Shown: one piece after another, positions 1-7,524 of the stretch | How positions within the stretch are numbered: the stretch's first letter is position 1 | How the letters are laid out: every line of letters begins with the position of its first letter | NCBI GenBank assembly: GCA_023260315.1 | Contig: JALQVQ010000043.1 | Coordinates: 1 to 8,655 of the forward strand | DNA from: Burkholderiaceae bacterium | GTDB taxonomy: Bacteria; Pseudomonadota; Gammaproteobacteria; Burkholderiales; Burkholderiaceae_C | Direction: 5' to 3' | DNA: 8,655 nt | Position numbers and translations under genes: made by a program | The notes under the pieces: generated by a model | Told to the model about the DNA's origin: nothing | Databases searched by the model: none | Seen by the model: the letters and a program-made list of their open reading frames with translations, nothing else

Positions 1-1265
1 GTACAAAGGCGACGCCGCAGGCCGATGGCACTTACCGCATCGCTGGGACAAAAATTTACATCACCTACGGTGAGCATGACATGGCCGAGAACATCGTGCA
101 TCTCGTTCTGGCGCGAGTTGAGGGTGCCCCAGCCGGTGTGAAGGGCATCAGCCTGTTTGTCGTTCCCAAGGTGTTGGTCAATGCAGACGGTGGTCTGGGT
201 GCACGTAATGACGTTCAGTGCGTGAGTATCGAGCACAAGCTGGGTATCAAAGCGAGCCCCACTGCAGTCTTGCAGTTTGGGGATAACGGGGGGGCGATCG
301 GGTACTTGGTTGGTGAGGAAAATCGCGGCCTCGAGTACATGTTCATCATGATGAATGCCGCGCGTTACGCCGTGGGCGTTCAAGGCATTGCGATCGCGGA
401 TCGGGCTTACCAAAAGGCGGTCACTTACGCGCGTGAGCGGGTGCAGAGTCGCCCGGTTGACGGCTCGATGAACCAATCAGCGCCGATCATTCACCACCCT
501 GATGTGAAGCGCATGCTGATGACGATGCGCGCCTACACGGAGGGTTGTCGTGCACTTGCCACCGCGGCGGCGGCGGCCTTCGATGCCGCGCACCACCACC
601 CCGACGAGGCCAGCCGCAAGGCGAACAAGACCTTCTACGAATTCATGGTGCCGTTGGTCAAGGGCTTCAGCACAGAGATGAGCCTGGAGGTCACCAGCCT
701 CGGCGTGCAAGTGCACGGTGGCATGGGTTTCATTGAGGAAACAGGGGCAGCGCAGTATTACCGTGATGCCAAAATTCTGACCATCTACGAGGGCACCACA
801 GCCATTCAGGCCAATGACCTCGTGGGTCGCAAGACGGCGCGTGATGGTGCGCAGTATGCCTTGGCGTTAGCGGCTCAAATCGCAGAGACTGAAGCGGCGT
901 TGCTGGCCAGCGGCACGGACGATGCGGCTGTGATGGCTGATGCGCTCAAGCAGGCACGTTTGGCGTTCGAGGCATCAGCTCAATTTATCGCGTCAAACGC
1001 AAGCACCGATCCCAATGCCGCCTTCGCGGGCAGTGTCCCTTACCTCATGTTGACCGGAATGGTGATGGCGGGCTGGCAGATGGCGCGCGCATTGTTGGTG
1101 GCGCAGGGGCCTGTGGACCCAGATTTTGGTGCCAACTTCATGGCAGCGAAGCGCGTGACATGTCGCTTTTATGCCGAGCACATTCTTCGCAAAGTACCCG
1201 GTATGCGCGACAGCATCGTGTCAGGGGCGAGCAGCGTCAATGGGATGGCGCTTGAAGCGTTCTAA
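1..1265 (+). CDS. Acyl-CoA dehydrogenase, C-terminal part (5' end outside window)
   Basis: FAD-dependent oxidation of an acyl-CoA thioester to the trans-2-enoyl-CoA, the first step of fatty-acid or related acyl-CoA beta-oxidation; cytoplasmic. The frame is open from base 3 with no start, so the gene began upstream; about 420 residues are visible, against roughly 600 for this long-form family. The first visible residues (GTYRIAGTKIYIT, then GEHDMAENIVHLVLARVEGAP) belong to the middle beta domain. The alpha-helical C-terminal domain follows, including the GVQVHGGMGFIEE segment and IYEGTTAIQANDLVGRK. The Glu of YEGT (codon 789-791) is at the family's usual catalytic-base position. The last ~150 residues match the extra C-terminal helical extension of the long bacterial forms. 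The gene ends in TAA, 41 bp before the next gene on the same strand. The substrate chain length cannot be told. An ATG at 81 is internal and is not a credible start. Confidence 0.93.
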   Translation, partial: TKATPQADGTYRIAGTKIYITYGEHDMAENIVHLVLARVEGAPAGVKGISLFVVPKVLVNADGGLGARNDVQCVSIEHKLGIKASPTAVLQFGDNGGAIGYLVGEENRGLEYMFIMMNAARYAVGVQGIAIADRAYQKAVTYARERVQSRPVDGSMNQSAPIIHHPDVKRMLMTMRAYTEGCRALATAAAAAFDAAHHHPDEASRKANKTFYEFMVPLVKGFSTEMSLEVTSLGVQVHGGMGFIEETGAAQYYRDAKILTIYEGTTAIQANDLVGRKTARDGAQYALALAAQIAETEAALLASGTDDAAVMADALKQARLAFEASAQFIASNASTDPNAAFAGSVPYLMLTGMVMAGWQMARALLVAQGPVDPDFGANFMAAKRVTCRFYAEHILRKVPGMRDSIVSGASSVNGMALEAF

Positions 1266-1275
1266 CTTCTTTTAA

Positions 1276-1288
1276 GCGCCATCGGCGC
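1276..1288. other. Small perfect hairpin between the two + strand genes
   Basis: GCGCC-ATC-GGCGC forms a 5-bp stem with a 3-nt loop in the 41-bp gap after the acyl-CoA dehydrogenase. No T-run follows on the + strand, so it is not a convincing terminator; the two genes are probably transcribed together. A TAAGG ribosome-binding site for the next gene lies just after it (1294-1298, 8 nt before the ATG). Confidence 0.3.
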
Positions 1289-1306
1289 ATCACTAAGGTT
1301 CAAGGC

Positions 1307-2266
1307 ATGGTTGCACGATCACTACCCGGCGCGCTCGCTCGCGTTCCCTTCCCGGTTATCGGGTCACCACTGTTCATCATCAGCAACCCCCATTTGGTGA
1401 TTGCGCAATGCAAAGCGGGTATTGTTGGATCAATGCCTGCCTTGAACGCGCGTCCAAAAGAGCAACTTGACGATTGGTTGGCGGAGATCACAGAGACGCT
1501 TGCGGCTTACGACAAAGCGAATCCCGATGCGCCATCAGCGCCGTTCGCAATCAATCAAATCGTGCATAAAAGTAATGACCGCCTTGAACACGACATGGCG
1601 ATGTGCGTGAAGTACAAGGTACCCATCATCATTACGAGTCTGGGTGCGCGAGAAGAGATTAACCAAGCCGCTCACAGCTACGGTGGGGTGGTGTTGCACG
1701 ACATCATCAACAACCAATTCGCACAAAAAGCGATCCAAAAAGGCGCGGATGGTTTAATTGCGGTCGCCGCTGGCGCTGGCGGCCATGCCGGCGTCAAGAG
1801 TCCGTTTGCCTTGATTCAGGAGATCCGCGCTTGGTTCGACGGCCCGGTTGCCCTCAGTGGTTCAATCGCGACGGGTGGCGCCGTCTTGGCGGCACAAGCC
1901 ATGGGTGCGGACTTCGGCTACATCGGTTCAGCGTTTATCGCCACCGAGGAGGCGCGTGCGGTTCCGGAATACAAGCAAGCGATCGTTGAGAGCAACAGCG
2001 ACGACATCGTCTACAGCAACTTGTTCACAGGCGTGCACGGCAATTACTTGGCACCCAGTATTCGAAATGCGGGGCTGGACCCTGACAATTTGCCGGTGAG
2101 CGATCCCTCAAAGATGAATTTTTCCAGCGATGCGACCAAAGCGTGGAAAGATATTTGGGGTTGCGGGCAGGGTATCGGTGCCATCCAACAGATTCAGCCA
2201 GCCGGTGAGCTGGTGGCCCAACTCAAGCGCGAGTACGCTGAGGCGCGCGCGCGCCTATTGGGCTGA
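1307..2266 (+). CDS. Nitronate monooxygenase (2-nitropropane dioxygenase family)
   Basis: FMN-dependent TIM-barrel enzyme that oxidises alkyl nitronates (such as propionate 3-nitronate) to carbonyl compounds and nitrite, usually seen as detoxification; cytoplasmic. The product is 319 residues, a normal length for the short forms. Visible family features are the N-terminal FPVIGSPLFIISNPHLV barrel start, GADGLIAVAAGAGGHAG near residues 147-162 with the His (about residue 160) at the usual catalytic position, and the FMN-phosphate loops SGSIATGG (184-191) and GADFGYIGSAFIATEEA (200-216). ATG 1307 is supported by TAAGG 8 nt upstream and by the good match beginning within the first 15 residues. 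It follows an acyl-CoA dehydrogenase at 41 bp on the same strand, so co-transcription is likely. Some members annotated this way are enoyl reductases or uncharacterised flavin enzymes, so the exact substrate is open. Confidence 0.92.
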   Translation: MVARSLPGALARVPFPVIGSPLFIISNPHLVIAQCKAGIVGSMPALNARPKEQLDDWLAEITETLAAYDKANPDAPSAPFAINQIVHKSNDRLEHDMAMCVKYKVPIIITSLGAREEINQAAHSYGGVVLHDIINNQFAQKAIQKGADGLIAVAAGAGGHAGVKSPFALIQEIRAWFDGPVALSGSIATGGAVLAAQAMGADFGYIGSAFIATEEARAVPEYKQAIVESNSDDIVYSNLFTGVHGNYLAPSIRNAGLDPDNLPVSDPSKMNFSSDATKAWKDIWGCGQGIGAIQQIQPAGELVAQLKREYAEARARLLG

Positions 2267-3469
2267 TGGGCTGTTGCGCAAGGCCTCGAGCAGGCGTTGG
2301 CCCGCTCGGCCATTGACAGGGTGACCCAGCCGAGCTTGCTCCAGCTCGATGGCGGCGCGTGATCGGCTGCCCAGTGCGCCGTCTACCACGCCGATATCAT
2401 GACCACGCCGCAGCAGGTGGGTTTGGATTTCCCGTTTCTCAGCACGTGACAACCCAGGGTCATCGGTTGGCCAAGGGGTTTGGAACAAAGTGGCGCCACG
2501 GAGTCGGTCAGACAGATGTGCGATGGCTAGGCCATAACTCTCTGATGCGTTGTAGCTGTAGATGGCCTTGAAGTTGTTCAGCAATAAAAAAGCAGGTCCG
2601 GTCGGACCAGCGGGCAACAAAAGGGCTGCGTCGGTGTTTGCCGTGATGTTGCCGGCGATGAGCGGGCGGCCGTCGACACGCCGAATCCCCTGCGCAACCC
2701 AGTAGCTCATGTCCTTGGGTGAGCGGCGTCCCACGACGGCGGGCTCTGTCGCGTTGCGAAGGGCCACTTCGAATCCCCAGACCTCCCCCGAACGCCAGCC
2801 GGCTTTCTGAAGAAAGTGTGCCGTTGAGGCAAGGGCATCGATGGCGTTGGTAATCAGGTTACGCTTGCCGTCGTTATCGCCATCTCGCGCCAAACGGAGA
2901 AACGTGGTTGGCATGAATTGCGTTTGCCCGAACGCACCCGCCCACGAGCCTTTAAATAGGTCACGCTCGAAGTCACCACTCTCTAAGATTTTGATGGCGG
3001 CAACCAATTCCTTGGAGAAGAAGCTCTGGCGGCGCCCCATGCAACTCAGGGTTGCCAGTGACTCGACGATATCCCGGCCGCCGGTATTTTGGCCGTAGTT
3101 GCTCTCAACACCCCAAACCGCGACGATCGTTTCGGGATCAACACCGTAGGTTCGACTGATCTGTTCAAGCGCGGCTTTGTATTGGATCAGCATGACCTGA
3201 CCGTCTCGAACGCGCTCCTCGTCGACCAAGCTGGCGAGGTAATCCCAAATCGGTAATTTGAATTCGGGTTGGTCATTCAACTTCTCGAGCAACTCAGGTT
3301 TGGCCTGAACCGTCGCGAGGGTCGCATCAAAAAAATCACCGGTAACACCGGCTTCGATCGCCTGTGTCCGGAGTTTCGTTACGCAGTCGGCAGGCAACGG
3401 GGCATCGTCAACGGCCCATCCGAGCGTTGGGATGAGAGTGAACAAGCCGATTGCGAGCCGTTTTTTCAT
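2255..3469 (-). CDS. Lytic murein transglycosylase, MltB-like, with peptidoglycan-binding domain
   Basis: Cleaves the MurNAc-GlcNAc bond of peptidoglycan non-hydrolytically, giving 1,6-anhydroMurNAc ends; periplasmic. The product is 404 residues. Residues 1-19 are a signal peptide (MKKR, hydrophobic core, then LGWA before VDDAP). No Cys follows the cleavage site, so it should be soluble and not a lipoprotein as E. coli MltB is. The SLT_2-type catalytic domain spans roughly 25-325, with VWGVESNYGQNTGG (118-131) carrying the expected catalytic Glu at 122 and AGAFGQTQFMPTTF at 177-190. A short PG_binding_1-type domain occupies about 336-397 (QTHLLRRGHDIGVVDGALGSRSRAAI). ATG at 3469 lies 18 bp after the dnaJ stop with only a weak ribosome site, so it may be read through from the chaperone operon. 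Its last 12 bp overlap the end of the convergent nitronate monooxygenase gene. Confidence 0.93.
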   Translation of the reverse strand: MKKRLAIGLFTLIPTLGWAVDDAPLPADCVTKLRTQAIEAGVTGDFFDATLATVQAKPELLEKLNDQPEFKLPIWDYLASLVDEERVRDGQVMLIQYKAALEQISRTYGVDPETIVAVWGVESNYGQNTGGRDIVESLATLSCMGRRQSFFSKELVAAIKILESGDFERDLFKGSWAGAFGQTQFMPTTFLRLARDGDNDGKRNLITNAIDALASTAHFLQKAGWRSGEVWGFEVALRNATEPAVVGRRSPKDMSYWVAQGIRRVDGRPLIAGNITANTDAALLLPAGPTGPAFLLLNNFKAIYSYNASESYGLAIAHLSDRLRGATLFQTPWPTDDPGLSRAEKREIQTHLLRRGHDIGVVDGALGSRSRAAIELEQARLGHPVNGRAGQRLLEALRNSPSAQ

Positions 3470-3487
3470 GCGCTAACTTTCATAGGG

Positions 3488-4606
3488 TTAGCCGAAGAAC
3501 GCTTTGGCTTTCTCGAACCAACCACCGCCGTTGGGGCTGTGTTTGTCACGGTTTTTTTTGAAGGACTCGTCCAGCTCTTTCAAGAGCTTGCGCTGATGCT
3601 CCGTCAGCTTGACCGGTGTTTCCACAGCGACGTGGCAATATAAATCGCCTGCAACAGATGATCGCACGCCTTTGATACCCTTGCCCCGAAGGCGGAAAGT
3701 CTTACCGTGTTGCGTGCCGTCTGGGATCTCAATGGTCGCCTTGCCTCCCAATGTTGGGACGTCAATTTCACCACCGAGGGCTGCGGTTGCCATGTTCACC
3801 GGCACCTGGCAATGCAGGTCATCGCCATCACGCTCGAAAATATCGTGCTTGCGCAAACGAATTTCGATGAACAAGTCACCCGGAGGGCCCCCGTTCTGAC
3901 CGGGTTCGCCGTTACCCGTGCTGCGAATCCGCATACCATCGTCGATACCCGCTGGAATCTTAATCTCAAGCGTCTTGTTGGTTTTGTTTTTACCTTGACC
4001 ATGACAGGTACCGCAAGGGTCCGCAATGATCTTGCCCTTGCCATGACAGTGCGGGCATGTTTGCTGAACGCTGAAGAAACCCTGGCGCATCTGCACTTGG
4101 CCTGAGCCATGACAAGTGGTGCAGGTTTTGGCCTGCGTGCCAGGCTTGGCGCCAGTTCCATCACACGCGTTACAGTCATCCCACGAGGGAATCCGAATCT
4201 GCGAATCTTTGCCTGCGGCAGCCTCTTCGAGGCTGATCTCCATGGCATACGACAGGTCGTTACCGCGATAAACCTGACGACCACCGCCGCGCCGTTGGCC
4301 ACCGCCAAAAATATCGCCAAAAATATCACCGAATGCATCCCCAAATCCGCCGGGACCACCGGGGCCGCCGCGCATGTTTGGATCGACACCCGCATGGCCG
4401 TACTGGTCGTACGCACCGCGCTTCTCGGGGTCGGAGAGCATTTCGTAGGCTTCCTTGACCTCTTTGAATTTTCCCTCAGCTGTGGCATCACCCTGATTTC
4501 GGTCGGGGTGGTACTTCATGGCCAGCTTGCGATAGGCTTTCTTTATCTCGTCGTCGCTGGCGTTTTTGGGAACTCCAAGAACTTCGTAAAAATCTTTTTT
4601 TGCCAT
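3488..4606 (-). CDS. dnaJ: Chaperone DnaJ (Hsp40)
   Basis: Co-chaperone that delivers unfolded clients to DnaK and stimulates its ATPase; cytoplasmic. The product is 372 residues from the ATG at 4606, close to the usual length. The J domain (1-70) has the essential HPD at residues 33-35. It is followed by a Gly/Phe-rich linker (about 74-110) and a zinc-binding domain with four CxxCxGxG-type repeats (Cys pairs at 145/148, 162/165, 184/187, 198/201). The first repeat reads CNACDGTG, so all eight Cys are present. The C-terminal substrate-binding and dimerisation domains follow. A TTG at 4612 is in frame two codons upstream, but the family normally starts MAK(K/R)D(F/Y)YE, so ATG 4606 is preferred. 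No strong Shine-Dalgarno is visible. It lies 152 bp downstream of dnaK, beyond a pair of hairpins, and 18 bp before a lytic transglycosylase gene. Confidence 0.98.
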   Translation of the reverse strand: MAKKDFYEVLGVPKNASDDEIKKAYRKLAMKYHPDRNQGDATAEGKFKEVKEAYEMLSDPEKRGAYDQYGHAGVDPNMRGGPGGPGGFGDAFGDIFGDIFGGGQRRGGGRQVYRGNDLSYAMEISLEEAAAGKDSQIRIPSWDDCNACDGTGAKPGTQAKTCTTCHGSGQVQMRQGFFSVQQTCPHCHGKGKIIADPCGTCHGQGKNKTNKTLEIKIPAGIDDGMRIRSTGNGEPGQNGGPPGDLFIEIRLRKHDIFERDGDDLHCQVPVNMATAALGGEIDVPTLGGKATIEIPDGTQHGKTFRLRGKGIKGVRSSVAGDLYCHVAVETPVKLTEHQRKLLKELDESFKKNRDKHSPNGGGWFEKAKAFFG

Positions 4607-4675
4607 GGTCAAGTGTGCGCAATGCGTTCAGTTTGCAGTGTCAAAGCTGCGTCGATTAATGTGTGTGTCTTTAAA

Positions 4676-4738
4676 GCCAATCGCCGCCCAAGCGACAAGC
4701 ACTTGTGCGGCGTTGGCGGGCGAGCGATGGCACGCCCG
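4676..4738 (-). other. Two adjacent hairpins in the dnaK-dnaJ spacer (possible attenuator or processing site)
   Basis: The 152-bp spacer holds a long inverted repeat. GCCAA (4676-4680), CGCCGC (4682-4687) and CAAG (4689-4692) pair with CTTG (4702-4705), GCGGCG (4707-4712) and TTGGC (4713-4717): 15 base pairs with one bulged T and one mismatch. Next to it, CGGGCG (4717-4722) pairs with CGCCCG (4733-4738) around a 10-nt loop. On the dnaK-dnaJ transcript the larger stem is followed only by TTTAAAG, not a proper U-tract, so it is a weak terminator at best. It could lower DnaJ output relative to DnaK or protect an mRNA 3' end after cleavage; both ideas are inference. Confidence 0.5.
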
Positions 4739-4758
4739 TTGGCTTCCAAAACGCGCCG

Positions 4759-6678
4759 TTAGTCTTTCTTCACTTCTTTGACTTCCGCATCAACGATGTC
4801 GTCGTCAGAGCCCTTGCTCGATTCTGCAGACTGTCCGGCTGAGGCTTGCTCGGCTTGCATGTCCGCATACATCTTCTCGCCCAGCTTTTGACTGGCCGTC
4901 ATGAGCGCCGTTGTTTTGGCCTCAATGTCTTCCTTGTCGTCGCCCTTCAGGGCTTCTTCAAGGGCTTTGGAGGCATCTTCAATGGCAGATTTTTCGGCGT
5001 CATCGAGCTTGTCACCGTGCTCGGTCAAGCTCTTCTTGACGCTGTTAATCATGGCCTCCGCCTGGTTACGGGCTTGGACCATTTCAACCTTTTTCTTGTC
5101 CTCGTCCGCGTTCAGTTCGGCGTCCTTGACCATTTTTTCGATCTCTTCATCAGACAAACCAGAGTTGGCCTTGATCGTGATCTTGTTTTCTTTTCCGGTC
5201 CCTTTGTCTTTGGCGCCAACGTGAAGAATACCGTTCGCGTCGATATCGAAAGTCACTTCAATTTGTGGCGTACCGCGTGGTGCTGGTGGAATACCCTCAA
5301 GGTTGAATTCACCCAGCATTTTGTTACCCGATGCGATTTCGCGCTCACCCTGGTAGACCTTGATCGTCACAGCAGGCTGGTTGTCATCAGCGGTCGAGAA
5401 CACTTGGCTGAACTTGGTTGGGATCGTTGTGTTCTTGCTGATCATCTTACTCATCACCCCTCCCATGGTCTCGATGCCAAGAGAGAGGGGGGTGACGTCA
5501 AGCAACAAAACGTCTGTGCGATCACCAGACAAAACCTGGCCCTGAATCGCTGCACCAACGGCAACCGCTTCGTCAGGGTTGACGTCACGGCGGGGGTCCT
5601 GACCGAAGTAGGCTTTCACCTTTTCTTGGACCTTTGGCATGCGGGTCATGCCGCCAACCAAGATCACGTCGTTGATATCGCTGACACTGATGCCAGCATC
5701 CTTGATCGCTGTGCGGCAAGGTGCGATGGTGCGCTCGATCAACTCGTCCACCAAACTCTCGAGTTTGGCGCGTGTCATTTTGATGTTCAGGTGCTTGGGG
5801 CCTGACGCATCAGCTGTGATGTATGGCAAGTTGATATCGGTTTGTGCGCTGTTAGACAGCTCGATCTTCGCTTTTTCAGCGGCTTCTTTCAGGCGTTGCA
5901 ACGCCAGCACGTCTTTGCTCAGGTCAACGCCTTGTTCCTTCTTGAACTCAGCGATGATGAAGTCAATGATGCGCTGGTCGAAGTCTTCACCACCAAGGAA
6001 CGTGTCGCCGTTTGTGGACAACACTTCAAATTGCTTTTCACCGTCGACGTCAGCGATCTCAATGATTGAGACGTCGAAGGTGCCGCCGCCCAAGTCATAA
6101 ACAGCGATCTTGCGGTCACCCTTCGACTGCTTGTCCAAGCCGAAAGCCAATGCCGCCGCTGTGGGCTCGTTGATGATGCGCTTGACATCCAAACCTGCGA
6201 TGCGACCCGCATCTTTGGTGGCTTGGCGCTGCGCGTCGTTGAAGTAGGCAGGCACGGTGATGACGGCTTCAGTGACTTCTTCGCCCAGGTAGTCCTCGGC
6301 GGTCTTCTTCATTTTGCGCAAAATCTCGGCGCTCACCTGGGGTGGTGCGAGTTTGTTGCCGCGGATCTCCACCCATGCATCGCCGTTATCGGCTTTTGCA
6401 ATTTTGTAGGGCATCAAGTCAATGTCTTTTTGGACTTCTTTTTCGGCAAATTTACGGCCGATCAGACGCTTGACTGCGTAGATGGTGTTTGCTGGGTTGG
6501 TTACCGCCTGGCGTTTGGCTGGTGCACCAACCAAAATTTCGCCATCTTCTTGGTAAGCGATGACGGAGGGGGTTGTGCGCGCGCCTTCGCTGTTCTCGAT
6601 GACGCGCGTGGTGTTGCCTTCCATAACGGATACGCAGCTGTTGGTGGTACCTAAGTCAATACCGATGATTCTTCCCAT
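4759..6678 (-). CDS. dnaK: Chaperone DnaK (Hsp70)
   Basis: ATP-driven chaperone that binds and releases exposed hydrophobic segments, working with DnaJ (ATPase stimulation) and GrpE (nucleotide exchange); cytoplasmic. The product is 639 residues from ATG 6678, the usual length. The N-terminal nucleotide-binding domain shows the phosphate-1 loop [16 protein letters not shown] (residues 6-21) and the phosphate-2 loop [15 protein letters not shown]. The interdomain linker [15 protein letters not shown] precedes the peptide-binding domain, and the helical lid ends in an acidic tail [15 protein letters not shown]. The frame stays open 28 codons upstream (to 6762), but [10 protein letters not shown] is the conserved start, and an AGGAG ribosome site (6685-6689) sits 6 nt before it. 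Second gene of the grpE-dnaK-dnaJ unit. No internal damage seen. Confidence 0.99.
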   Translation of the reverse strand: MGRIIGIDLGTTNSCVSVMEGNTTRVIENSEGARTTPSVIAYQEDGEILVGAPAKRQAVTNPANTIYAVKRLIGRKFAEKEVQKDIDLMPYKIAKADNGDAWVEIRGNKLAPPQVSAEILRKMKKTAEDYLGEEVTEAVITVPAYFNDAQRQATKDAGRIAGLDVKRIINEPTAAALAFGLDKQSKGDRKIAVYDLGGGTFDVSIIEIADVDGEKQFEVLSTNGDTFLGGEDFDQRIIDFIIAEFKKEQGVDLSKDVLALQRLKEAAEKAKIELSNSAQTDINLPYITADASGPKHLNIKMTRAKLESLVDELIERTIAPCRTAIKDAGISVSDINDVILVGGMTRMPKVQEKVKAYFGQDPRRDVNPDEAVAVGAAIQGQVLSGDRTDVLLLDVTPLSLGIETMGGVMSKMISKNTTIPTKFSQVFSTADDNQPAVTIKVYQGEREIASGNKMLGEFNLEGIPPAPRGTPQIEVTFDIDANGILHVGAKDKGTGKENKITIKANSGLSDEEIEKMVKDAELNADEDKKKVEMVQARNQAEAMINSVKKSLTEHGDKLDDAEKSAIEDASKALEEALKGDDKEDIEAKTTALMTASQKLGEKMYADMQAEQASAGQSAESSKGSDDDIVDAEVKEVKKD

Positions 6679-6684
6679 GATGAA

Positions 6685-6689
6685 CTCCT
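6685..6689 (-). promoter_or_regulatory. Shine-Dalgarno site of dnaK
   Basis: AGGAG on the minus strand, 6 nt before the ATG at 6678. It is the clearest ribosome site in the chaperone cluster and decides the dnaK start against the 28-codon longer open frame. Confidence 0.85.
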
Positions 6690-6750
6690 GGCGCTTTTCG
6701 CGTGAAACGGGTTGTTTGTAAAAAAGATGAAATTTAGGTAGGTCTTTTGA

Positions 6751-6767
6751 GGGGCTTTTCAAGCCCC
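6751..6767 (-). other. 7-bp hairpin in the grpE-dnaK spacer
   Basis: The minus strand reads GGGGCTT-GAA-AAGCCCC, a perfect 7-bp stem with a 3-nt loop, 14 bp after the grpE stop and about 70 bp before dnaK. No T-run follows, so it is probably not a terminator; an mRNA stability or processing role is possible. The same bases contain CTTGAAA (6757-6763), which matches a sigma-32 -35 box, but the sequence 13 nt downstream (ACCTACCT) is a poor -10 box, so an internal heat-shock promoter is only weakly suggested. Confidence 0.45.
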
Positions 6768-6781
6768 AGAAGCCAAAATAT

Positions 6782-7372
6782 TTACTTCGGTGCCGTGACC
6801 GTCACAAGGGCAGGGCGCAAGACGCGGTCCGCGATCATGTAGCCCTTTTGTAAGACGGTGACAACGGTGTTGGGATCTTGCGCTGCGGGCACCACGCTGA
6901 TGGCTTGGTGCTGATGCGGGTTGAATTTTTCACCGCTGTTTGGGTTGATTTGCGTGACCTTGTTGCGCTCAAGCGCGCTCAACAGTTGCTTTTGAGTCGC
7001 TTCCACGCCTTCTCGCATCTGCTCCAGCGTTGCTTGCTCAACCAAGAGCGCCGCCTCGAGGCTGTCAATGACGGGCAAAAGCCCCTCGGCAAAGCCTTCG
7101 ACAGCAAATTTTCTAGCCTTTTGGACCTCTTCGTCGGCGCGTCGACGCGCATTCTCAACATCGGCTTTGGCGCGCAAGAAAGAGTCGTTTGCCTCGTTGA
7201 GTTGCGCCTGCAGCGATTCGATGGTGACGACAGGTTCTTCTGGCGCCTCAGCGCCTGCGTTGGCCGCTTGGGCTGCGGCCAAAACGTCTTGGGTCGATGG
7301 TTCGTTGACAGGGGCCTGCGCTTGTGCCGCTTCGGCGTCGTTTTGTGGCTGCTGGTTGGTTGAATCTGACAT
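6782..7372 (-). CDS. grpE: Nucleotide exchange factor GrpE
   Basis: Releases ADP from DnaK and so resets the Hsp70 cycle; acts as a homodimer in the cytoplasm. The product is 196 residues from ATG 7372, almost the length of E. coli GrpE. The N-terminal ~48 residues are low-complexity, Ala/Gln/Pro-rich and probably disordered. A long helical dimerisation segment follows (about 50-110, [31 protein letters not shown] split over its heptads). The C-terminal beta-wing contains [12 protein letters not shown] (147-158) and ends in the signature [16 protein letters not shown] (177-192). An in-frame TTG at 7423 would add 17 residues but lies only about 12 nt after the predicted transcription start, so the ATG is preferred although no strong ribosome site precedes it. 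First gene of the heat-shock operon. Confidence 0.96.
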   Translation of the reverse strand: MSDSTNQQPQNDAEAAQAQAPVNEPSTQDVLAAAQAANAGAEAPEEPVVTIESLQAQLNEANDSFLRAKADVENARRRADEEVQKARKFAVEGFAEGLLPVIDSLEAALLVEQATLEQMREGVEATQKQLLSALERNKVTQINPNSGEKFNPHQHQAISVVPAAQDPNTVVTVLQKGYMIADRVLRPALVTVTAPK

Positions 7373-7440
7373 CGTGGTGGTACCGGGAACGGGTTCGGTT
7401 GGTGTGGCTGAGCGGGGTCGCAAAGCCGGCTACTTTTCCT

Positions 7441-7468
7441 AGATTGGGACGGCCTGCGACTTTTCAAG
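7441..7468 (-). promoter_or_regulatory. Sigma-32 (RpoH) heat-shock promoter of grpE-dnaK-dnaJ
   Basis: The minus strand carries CTTGAAA (7468-7462), a 13-nt spacer, then CCCAATCT (7448-7441). The sigma-32 consensus is CTTGAAA, 13-14 nt, CCCCATNT, so the -35 box is perfect and the -10 box is off at about two positions. Transcription would start near 7434, giving a leader of about 60 nt before the grpE ATG. The -35 box lies 3 bp from the T-run of the upstream terminator. No CIRCE inverted repeat (TTAGCACTC-N9-GAGTGCTAA) is seen, so HrcA control is not indicated here. Confidence 0.8.
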
Positions 7469-7471
7469 GGC

Positions 7472-7500
7472 AAAAAAACGCCCCCATTTCGGGGGCGTTT
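7472..7500 (-). terminator. Rho-independent terminator of the sigma-factor gene
   Basis: AAACGCCCCC (7476-7485) pairs with GGGGGCGTTT (7491-7500) in a perfect 10-bp stem with a 5-nt loop. On the minus strand it is followed by seven T's (7478-7472). It sits 24 bp after the stop of the rpoD fragment and insulates it from the grpE promoter. Confidence 0.92.
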
Positions 7501-7524
7501 GTCTGCAGGCTTGATGCTTTTGGA

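Noticed and set aside
4109..5805. Long open frames on the + strand opposite dnaJ and dnaK (217 and 319 codons)
   Set aside because: They are mirror frames of highly conserved chaperone genes with biased codon use; their translations show no domain features and no ribosome sites.
6679..6762. 28-codon N-terminal extension of dnaK
   Set aside because: The conserved Hsp70 start [10 protein letters not shown] coincides with ATG 6678 and a strong AGGAG site; the extension covers the spacer hairpin.
7373..7470. CIRCE element (HrcA operator) before grpE
   Set aside because: Searched by eye for TTAGCACTC/GAGTGCTAA in the leader and promoter; not present.
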